Shown in pieces: positions 6,442-9,776 of a stretch of 9,776 nt of DNA. The notes beneath the pieces were generated by a model that worked only from the letters and a program-made list of their open reading frames with translations, was not told where the DNA came from and did not search any database. The position numbers were made by a program, and so were the translations under genes. Numbering within the stretch: the stretch's first letter is position 1; every line of letters begins with the position of its first letter. Where the stretch lies: contig CAJUPJ010000068.1 of NCBI GenBank assembly GCA_910588655.1, positions 1 to 9,776 of the forward strand, read 5' to 3'. The DNA comes from an uncultured Lachnospiraceae bacterium. Its GTDB lineage: Bacteria; Bacillota; Clostridia; Lachnospirales; Lachnospiraceae.

Positions 6442-7200
6442 ATGGACAGTGACAGGCATTTAGCTGTAGTAGAACATGATGACAGGAAGCTGTACACTAT
6501 AAATGAAATTATACTTAAAATAGGACTGGCTGCGGTGAAAGATAATGGGTTAGCTCTAGAATTTGTAAGAGAGCAGACACCAGAACTGTGTATGGCAGCG
6601 GTAAAACAGAACGGGCTGGCATTGGAGTTTGTGAAGGAACAGACACCCGATATTTGTATGGCAGCAGTGAAGGGTAATGGCTGTGCATTACAATTCGTAA
6701 AAGAACAGACGCCAGAATTGTGCCTGGAAGCTGTAAAAGAAACTGCCTGGGCTTTGCCATTTGTAGTGGAACCGATATCAGAATTGTGTATGGCAGTTGT
6801 CAAGCAGGATGCATGGGTTCTGCAGTTTGTGAGGAAACAGACAGAAGATATTTGTATGGCAGACGTTAAACAGGATGGCAGTGTTTTGAAATATGTGGTA
6901 GAACAAACAGAAGATATTTGTATGGCAGCCGTCAAACAGAATGGTTTTGCTTTGCAGTATGTGATAAAGCAGACCCCTGGGATTTGCATGGAAGCTGTTA
7001 AACAAAATGGTTCTGCTTTATGTTATGTAAGGGAACAGACAACTGGAATTTGTCTTGAAGCTGTCAAACAGGATTGCCGCGTTTTGTCTTTTGTAAGAAA
7101 ACAGACACCAGAGGTTTGTATAGAAGCCGTAAAGCAGGACAGCAGGGCTTCATACTGGGTAAAAGATAAATCCATGTTAAATCCACAGGTGGTTTTATAG
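6442..7200 (+). CDS. DUF4116 repeat protein with about ten 22-residue repeats
   Basis: 252-residue protein made almost wholly of tandem units with consensus PE[IL]CMAAVKQNGxALQFVKEQT. From about residue 25 to 244 I count ten units of exactly 22 residues, the first lacking the PELC start. This is the DUF4116 repeat, of unknown function; such regular helical units probably stack into a solenoid that binds a partner (inference). Unit 4 is the most divergent (ETAWALPFVVEPI). The end, WVKDKSML, matches the cap of the 86-residue paralogue at 999-1259, but here the tail is NPQVVL instead of VMSIF. I chose ATG 6442 over ATG 6427 because AAAGGA (6430-6435) lies 6 bases before it; 6427 would add five residues and has no ribosome site. 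No signal peptide or membrane segment is seen. A terminator follows at 7287-7313. Confidence 0.85.
   Translation: MDSDRHLAVVEHDDRKLYTINEIILKIGLAAVKDNGLALEFVREQTPELCMAAVKQNGLALEFVKEQTPDICMAAVKGNGCALQFVKEQTPELCLEAVKETAWALPFVVEPISELCMAVVKQDAWVLQFVRKQTEDICMADVKQDGSVLKYVVEQTEDICMAAVKQNGFALQYVIKQTPGICMEAVKQNGSALCYVREQTTGICLEAVKQDCRVLSFVRKQTPEVCIEAVKQDSRASYWVKDKSMLNPQVVL
6514..7173 (+). repeat. Tandem array of ten 66-bp coding units (DUF4116)
   Basis: The nucleotide period is 66 bases, shown by recurring strings such as TTTGTATGGCAG and AAACAGA(A/C)(G/C)GG at constant spacing. Copies are diverged at DNA level while the protein pattern is kept, so the array is old rather than freshly amplified. Adjacent units 6 and 7 (EDIC...) are among the most alike. 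Confidence 0.85.
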
Positions 7201-7218
7201 TGTCAGAATCTTAGTTAA

Positions 7219-7327
7219 ATGGAAATTTGTTTAAATTTAAAATATGTAAAGAAGTAAACACCAGAATTTTATTTAGAAATTGTCAGGCAGGTATTTAAAG
7301 ATACCTGCTTTTTACAATTTAAAGGAG
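7219..7327 (+). pseudogene. Relic of a further DUF4116 repeat
   Basis: Reading from 7219, the frame gives MEICLNLKYVKK, a TAA at 7255-7257, then TPEFYLEIVRQ. This matches the DUF4116 unit (EIC..., LKYVKEQT, PELCLEAVKQ), with the TAA exactly where Gln is expected and most of one unit deleted. Weak similarity may go on through CFLQF (7306-7320). It is in the same frame as the upstream gene but lies beyond that gene's own cap and stop, so it is more likely the remains of a separate paralogue than a lost C-terminus. Confidence 0.6.
7287..7313 (+). terminator. Rho-independent terminator after the DUF4116 gene
   Basis: GCAGGTAT (7287-7294) pairs perfectly with ATACCTGC (7301-7308) around a 6-base loop, followed by TTTTT. 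It ends the DUF4116 transcript. It lies only 8 bases before the ribosome site of the mecA-like gene, so any transcript entering that gene from upstream must pass it, and it could also act as an attenuator. Confidence 0.8.
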
Positions 7328-7336
7328 GGTTTATCT

Positions 7337-7990
7337 ATGCAGTTTTTGAAAGTTGATGAAAATACTTTTCAGTGTGTGGTAACTACAGAGGATTTGCAGT
7401 TTGCTGGTATGCAAGTTATTGATATAATAACAGACCAGGATAAACTGTCTGGATTATTGTTTGCAGTCCTTCAGGAAGCAAAACAGGAGATAGGGTTTAA
7501 TACTGACAGCCAGGGCATAATGGTTTCTTTCCATCTTGTTGATGCAGGTTCAGTTGTTTTAACATTCCACATATGTGAAGAAGATGCTGTTTGTAGCGGG
7601 ATGTTACAAGAAGTTTCCCAGATGCCTGGTAATACTTTAACAACAGCGACGGGGGATATATGTGGGTCTTCTAGTCCCTATGGATACTCTGGGAATAAAA
7701 TAATATTCTGTTTTAAATCATTTAAGGATCTGGAAAGGTATGCTTCTGCATATCCTTTTGATATGTCTGTTGTTAATACTGTATATAAAGATGATGCTAA
7801 TGGTATTTATTATTTATGCTTTGATATTGGCAACGCGAGTCCTGGGGAGATAGATGAAATGCTCTTTTTTACACTTGAGTATGCGGGGCATTGCAGCGGA
7901 TGGGATAATTTTCACAGATACTGTGATGAGCATTTTACCTGTTTAATAAAATCAAATGCTTTGGAAAAAATAGCAGAGTTTGCTGTTTAA
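7337..7990 (+). CDS. MecA-like ClpC adaptor protein
   Basis: 217-residue protein with the two-domain layout of MecA adaptors, which in Firmicutes bind substrates through the N-terminal domain and deliver them to the ClpC unfoldase/ClpP protease through the C-terminal domain. The N-terminal domain (about 1-82) has the typical opening FLKVDENTFQCVVTTEDL, then DKLSGLLFAVLQEAKQEIGF and a VSFHLVDAGSVVLTF strand pair. A Gly/Ser/Thr-rich linker (about 83-118) follows. The C-terminal domain (about 120-217) has IIFCFKSFKDLERYA, TVYKDDANGIYYLCF and a closing YCDEHFTCLIKSNALEKIAEF, as in the family. I chose ATG 7337 because AAAGGAGG (7321-7328) is 8 bases upstream; a longer reading from 7280 would cross the terminator. 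It is somewhat diverged and stands alone among accessory genes, so it is probably a second, island-borne copy rather than the housekeeping mecA. Which proteins it targets is unknown. Confidence 0.72.
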   Translation: MQFLKVDENTFQCVVTTEDLQFAGMQVIDIITDQDKLSGLLFAVLQEAKQEIGFNTDSQGIMVSFHLVDAGSVVLTFHICEEDAVCSGMLQEVSQMPGNTLTTATGDICGSSSPYGYSGNKIIFCFKSFKDLERYASAYPFDMSVVNTVYKDDANGIYYLCFDIGNASPGEIDEMLFFTLEYAGHCSGWDNFHRYCDEHFTCLIKSNALEKIAEFAV

Positions 7991-8149
7991 TATAAAAATT
8001 TCATATATGATGTTAAGGGGTTTACTAATTTGCATAGATTATTGTACAATGTTAAAAAGGCAGCAGTGCAAGAATATACTTTAAGATTGATGGGCATATG
8101 TATTTGAAGTAGTATTGTGAAGGGTGCTGGCTTACGGCTGATTTAACTG

Positions 8150-8270
8150 GAGGATATAAAGATAAAGTAATGACATGGGAAGGGATATTTTGAATGGAAC
8201 AATTATTGGTTTCGATGTAGGAGTGGTTGAGTATTTAAATGCAAGAATGGAGGTAAAAGATTATGCCTAA
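8150..8270 (+). pseudogene. Relic of a paralogue of the 93-aa gene (C-terminal part)
   Basis: A 31-codon ORF from ATG 8175 ends at TAA 8268-8270 and encodes TIIGFDVGVVEYLNARMEVK followed by DYA. This is nearly the same as the C-terminus of the next gene (TTIGFGVGVIECLNARMEVK, then DEP), and DNA identity is high over about 65 bases (8197-8260 against 8473-8536). Upstream, KVMTWEGIF in another frame recalls RYTWEEVVE of the intact copy. So the middle of the gene was deleted. Its stop overlaps the ATG of the intact gene (ATGCCTAA), and it supplies that gene's ribosome site (GGAGG, 8250-8254). Confidence 0.75.
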
Positions 8271-8544
8271 AGAATTAGAGATTGGAAAAAGATACACTTG
8301 GGAGGAAGTAGTAGAAGTATATCCGGGTAAGTGGGTAAGGATGTCAGATTGTAATTTGACAGTAGGTTCCGGGATAATAGATGGCATTTTGGTTGGGGTT
8401 TATACAGATGATGAATCCGAAAAAGTAGAATTAGAAATGTGGGATGAGGAATCAAAAGATAAGCTGCGTAGAACAACTATTGGTTTCGGTGTAGGGGTGA
8501 TTGAGTGTTTAAATGCAAGAATGGAGGTAAAAGATGAACCTTAA
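8263..8544 (+). CDS. Small acidic protein, 93 aa, member of a locally duplicated family
   Basis: I recognise no named function. The protein is small, acidic and soluble, with an N-terminal RYTWEEVVEVYPGKWVRMSDC segment (10-30), a GIIDGILVGVYTDDESE segment (37-53), EMWDEESKDKLRRTTIG (58-74) and a conserved end, LNARMEVKD (83-91). It starts at ATG 8263 behind GGAGG, which lies inside the relic paralogue's last codons. Its own last codons repeat the same DNA, so AATGGAGGTAAAAGATG again serves as ribosome site for the next gene, whose ATG (8534) overlaps its end by 11 bases. The two proteins are therefore translationally coupled. Decayed copies lie on both sides (8150-8270 and 9145-9252). Size, charge and coupling would suit an inhibitor or immunity-type partner of the downstream protease-like protein; that is inference. 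Confidence 0.75.
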   Translation: MPKELEIGKRYTWEEVVEVYPGKWVRMSDCNLTVGSGIIDGILVGVYTDDESEKVELEMWDEESKDKLRRTTIGFGVGVIECLNARMEVKDEP

Positions 8545-9097
8545 ATTTGATGTTTTGCCAGAAAAAATTATTCCTGTCATAGAATATAATAATATACTTT
8601 TATTATTTGATACTGGCGCTTCAACTCCTGTATGGTGTTCAGGAGATGCCAGGTTTATAAGAAAATTTCCATCCGCCAGGAAAATGAATTATAAATTCTT
8701 ATTAACAGGTTTTGGCAGAAGCGAAGAGGAATTATTAAAATTCATGAAAAATCCAAGCAGCAATGAATTTCAAAATTATTTTGCAGATGTATACTCTATA
8801 CCAGATTTTGTCTTAACTGCAAAAGAAGGACAGATAATTTGGAAAAACTTAAACGTTGCTGTAACTGACCGTCGTTTTTCTGGTGTACATATGATTTTAC
8901 CATACACAATGTTTGGTGGTATGAAGCTCGGCTTTAACCAGGCTTGTGCTAATCCTGAAATAATTATTGAAAGTCCTAAAGCTATAAAATATACATTTAT
9001 TAAACTGAATAATAAATTTAGCAAAAGTATATTACAATATATTTATTCACAGGATGAGCAAAAGCAAAGTTTAACCAAAGCAATGGATATTTTCTGA
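8534..9097 (+). CDS. Retropepsin-like aspartic protease candidate, ending in AMDIF
   Basis: 187-residue protein. Near the N-terminus, IIPVIEYNNILLLFDTGAST (12-31) has the hallmark of retroviral-type aspartic proteases: a strand, then hydrophobic residues, then D26-T-G-A. A glycine-rich GFG (59-61) could be the flap, and the hydrophobic MILPYTMFGGMKLGF (120-134) may stand for the second conserved hydrophobic-glycine element. A single DTG is expected, since such enzymes act as homodimers. Family members of this sort cleave peptide bonds with a pair of aspartates, but activity here is unproven. There is no signal peptide or membrane helix, so it is probably cytoplasmic. The tail SLTKAMDIF is like SLTAAPLDIF of the P-loop protein at 4905-5996. 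The start ATG 8534 overlaps the 93-aa gene by 11 bases, with GGAGG (8523-8527) inside that gene. Alternatively it may be a non-enzymatic protein with a chance DTGA. Confidence 0.65.
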   Translation: MNLKFDVLPEKIIPVIEYNNILLLFDTGASTPVWCSGDARFIRKFPSARKMNYKFLLTGFGRSEEELLKFMKNPSSNEFQNYFADVYSIPDFVLTAKEGQIIWKNLNVAVTDRRFSGVHMILPYTMFGGMKLGFNQACANPEIIIESPKAIKYTFIKLNNKFSKSILQYIYSQDEQKQSLTKAMDIF

Positions 9098-9144
9098 TAC
9101 CCATTAAGTCTGTTAATCTTGTTTATTATTTATAAAAATTGAAA

Positions 9145-9252
9145 ATCAGGTAAGAGATTATGTATAAGGAATTATAGATTAAAAATATGCCTGGGGTGGA
9201 AGCCTGTTCAGGGAAATGGGCAGGAATATTAAATTGTAATTTTTATAATTAG
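9145..9252 (+). pseudogene. Relic of a paralogue of the 93-aa gene (N-terminal part)
   Basis: From ATG 9160 the frame reads MYKEL, TAG (9175-9177), IKN, then VEACSGKWAGILNCNF, ending at TAG 9250-9252. The intact gene reads MPKELEI, then VEVYPGKWVRMSDCNL. The stop replaces Glu6 (GAG to TAG), about four residues are missing, and the rest of the gene is gone. The DNA before the ATG (CAGGTAAGAGATT) also matches the intact gene's ribosome region (GAGGTAAAAGATT), so the duplication included the leader. This is the third copy of the family in 1.1 kb. Confidence 0.7.
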
Positions 9253-9266
9253 ATAGATGAAAAAAC

Positions 9267-9300
9267 AAAAGCTTTATCTGCGTATAGATAAAGCTTTTTT
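9267..9300. terminator. Strong bidirectional terminator
   Basis: AAAAGCTTTATCT (9267-9279) and AGATAAAGCTTTT (9286-9298) are perfect 13-bp inverted copies with a 6-base loop, flanked by A and T runs. It would stop transcription on both strands and isolates the IS element from the protease-like operon. Confidence 0.9.
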
Positions 9301-9306
9301 GTTGTT

Positions 9307-9326
9307 AGGGCATATGCCCTGTTTTT
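9307..9326. repeat. 14-bp perfect palindrome
   Basis: AGGGCATATGCCCT (9307-9320) is its own reverse complement, followed by GTTTTTC. It lies between the terminator and the IS left end. It could be a second terminator-like structure, a protein-binding site or part of the IS target region. Confidence 0.5.
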
Positions 9327-9371
9327 CAAGCGGGTTTCTCAACAGAGAAATGAGTGCAGAAAAACAAAAAA

Positions 9372-9392
9372 ACCACCTGCTATGCAGGTGGT
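9372..9392. repeat. Left-end subterminal hairpin of the IS200/IS605 element
   Basis: ACCACCTGC (9372-9380) and GCAGGTGGT (9384-9392) are perfect inverted copies with a TAT loop, about 90 bases before tnpA. IS200/IS605 elements carry such hairpins near each end, and TnpA binds them as single strands to choose the cleavage site. The exact left boundary cannot be fixed without the target tetra- or pentanucleotide of this IS. A second palindrome, AAGCTTAAGCTT, follows at 9398-9409. Confidence 0.75.
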
Positions 9393-9407
9393 GGGAAAAG
9401 CTTAAGC

Positions 9408-9436
9408 TTCAAGTATAAGACCTCCTGTGCTATAAT
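9408..9436 (+). promoter_or_regulatory. Candidate tnpA promoter
   Basis: TTCAAG (9408-9413) and TATAAT (9431-9436) are separated by 17 bases, the preferred sigma-70/sigma-A spacing, with a perfect -10 and a 3-of-6 -35. Transcription would start near 9443, about 40 bases before the tnpA start. Confidence 0.5.
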
Positions 9437-9476
9437 AATGCTGGTTCATCAGCCGCATAAAAAGCAAAGGAGGTCT
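9418..9476 (+). promoter_or_regulatory. Anti-Shine-Dalgarno / Shine-Dalgarno pair upstream of tnpA
   Basis: AGACCTCCT (9418-9426) is the exact complement of AGGAGGTCT (9468-9476), which contains the tnpA ribosome site. The left half lies upstream of the predicted tnpA transcript start, so only transcripts reading in from outside would fold and hide the ribosome site. This would keep transposase low when the IS lands inside a transcribed region. Sequestration of this kind is known for IS200 and IS10; here it is inferred from base pairing. Confidence 0.5.
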
Positions 9477-9482
9477 GTCCAG

Positions 9483-9737
9483 ATGGACAATAACAGTTTA
9501 GCACATACAAAATGGAATTGCAAATACCATATTGTGTTTGCACCTAAATTCAGAAGAAAAGTGGCATATGGGAAATTAAAAGAGGATATCAGGGATATTC
9601 TTACAATGCTATGTAAAAGAAAAGGTGTAAATATTGTTGAAGGTGAAGTGTGTCCTGGCCACATACATCTTTTAGTAGAAATACCACCTAAAATGAGCAT
9701 TTCATACTTTGTCGGGTATCTGAAAGACCAACTATAA
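9483..9737 (+). pseudogene. tnpA: IS200/IS605-family transposase TnpA, C-terminally truncated
   Basis: HUH-type single-strand transposase (Y1 class). The first 81 residues match the family: AHTKWNCKYHIVFAPKFRRK, then a helix ending in CKRKGV, then VNIVEGEVCPGHIHLLVEIP with the metal-binding H60-x-H62, then MSISYFVGYLK. After GYLK the family continues with GKSALMIF and, about 45 residues later, the catalytic tyrosine. Here it reads DQL and stops, giving 84 residues against a usual 130-155. Without the tyrosine it cannot cleave DNA. The start is ATG 9483 behind AAAGGAGG (9466-9473). An upstream ATG-like start in the same frame at 9354 would translate through the left-end hairpin and is rejected. 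Confidence 0.88.
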
Positions 9738-9744
9738 AAAGTCA

Positions 9745-9771
9745 AGCAAAAAAATATTTTAATTTTTTGCT
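9745..9771. terminator. A/T-stem hairpin after the truncated tnpA
   Basis: AGCAAAAAA (9745-9753) can pair with TTTTTTGCT (9763-9771) around a short AT loop. Only two G-C pairs make it weak, so it may be a minor terminator or simply part of the sequence that replaced the IS right half. Confidence 0.3.
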
Positions 9772-9776
9772 AAAAA

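Larger units (their letters stand above)
9372..9776 (+). mobile_element. IS200/IS605-family insertion sequence, truncated
   Basis: Left-end hairpin, leader promoter, and a tnpA gene whose similarity to the family ends near 9724. No tnpB is seen before the window ends. The remaining 50 bases carry an A/T hairpin (9745-9771) that is not obviously IS sequence. The element is therefore an immobile fragment, unless complemented by another copy acting on intact ends outside the window. Confidence 0.75.

Noticed and set aside
6402..6989. Minus-strand ORF of 195 codons with regular repeats
   Set aside because: The repeats are just the reverse reading of the 66-bp DUF4116 coding array; there is no ribosome site and the frame is Cys/Ser/Thr-rich in an artificial way.
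6514..7173. CRISPR array suggested by regular 66-bp periodicity
   Set aside because: The period is wholly coding, the units are diverged, and there are no short identical repeats with unique spacers.
7280..7336. Longer start of the MecA-like protein at 7280
   Set aside because: It would translate the terminator hairpin and ribosome site; MecA-type homology begins at the ATG at 7337.
9354..9482. Longer transposase start at 9354
   Set aside because: Translation would run through the IS left-end hairpin, promoter and ribosome site; the family N-terminus starts at 9483 behind AAAGGAGG.

Overview
The window is AT-rich, with strong AGGAGG-type ribosome binding sites and gene families typical of gut Clostridia (a MecA-type ClpC adaptor, DUF4116 repeats, DUF4869, an IS200/IS605 transposase). 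I infer a Lachnospiraceae-like Firmicute; no rRNA, tRNA or species marker confirms this. There are few housekeeping-type genes and many broken or partial ones, so the window reads as an accessory island or former mobile-element graveyard.

Layout. At the left edge a XerC/D-type tyrosine recombinase on the minus strand (51-761) has lost its C-terminal active-site part. Everything else is on the plus strand. 999-2250 holds a small DUF4116 repeat protein, a HAD-type phosphatase interrupted by an in-frame TAA, a hairpin, and an unrecognised 116-aa protein. 2344-3083 is an N-6 adenine DNA methylase pseudogene with two nonsense codons and a one-base deletion. 3260-4339 is an unrecognised 359-aa protein with an internal 18-bp tandem duplication. 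4451-5996 is a tightly coupled pair: a DUF4869 protein and a P-loop protein with a possible TOPRIM-like region and a Cys4 motif. After about 440 bases without a gene comes a DUF4116 protein with about ten 22-residue repeats (6442-7200), the relic of another such repeat, a terminator, and a MecA-like adaptor (7337-7990). 8263-9097 is an overlapping pair: a 93-aa acidic protein and a 187-aa protein with a retropepsin-like DTGA motif, flanked on both sides by decayed copies of the 93-aa gene. A strong terminator (9267-9300) precedes a truncated IS200-type element with its left-end hairpin and a tnpA lacking the catalytic-tyrosine part.

The most interesting signals are: (1) three unrelated proteins ending in nearly the same pentapeptide (VMSIF, PLDIF, AMDIF), resembling the bacterial sliding-clamp-binding consensus QL[SD]LF; (2) the retropepsin-like protein translationally coupled to a small partner whose gene has been duplicated and decayed around it; (3) the DUF4869/P-loop pair, which looks like a two-gene accessory system. 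The functional links are inference from sequence and order only.
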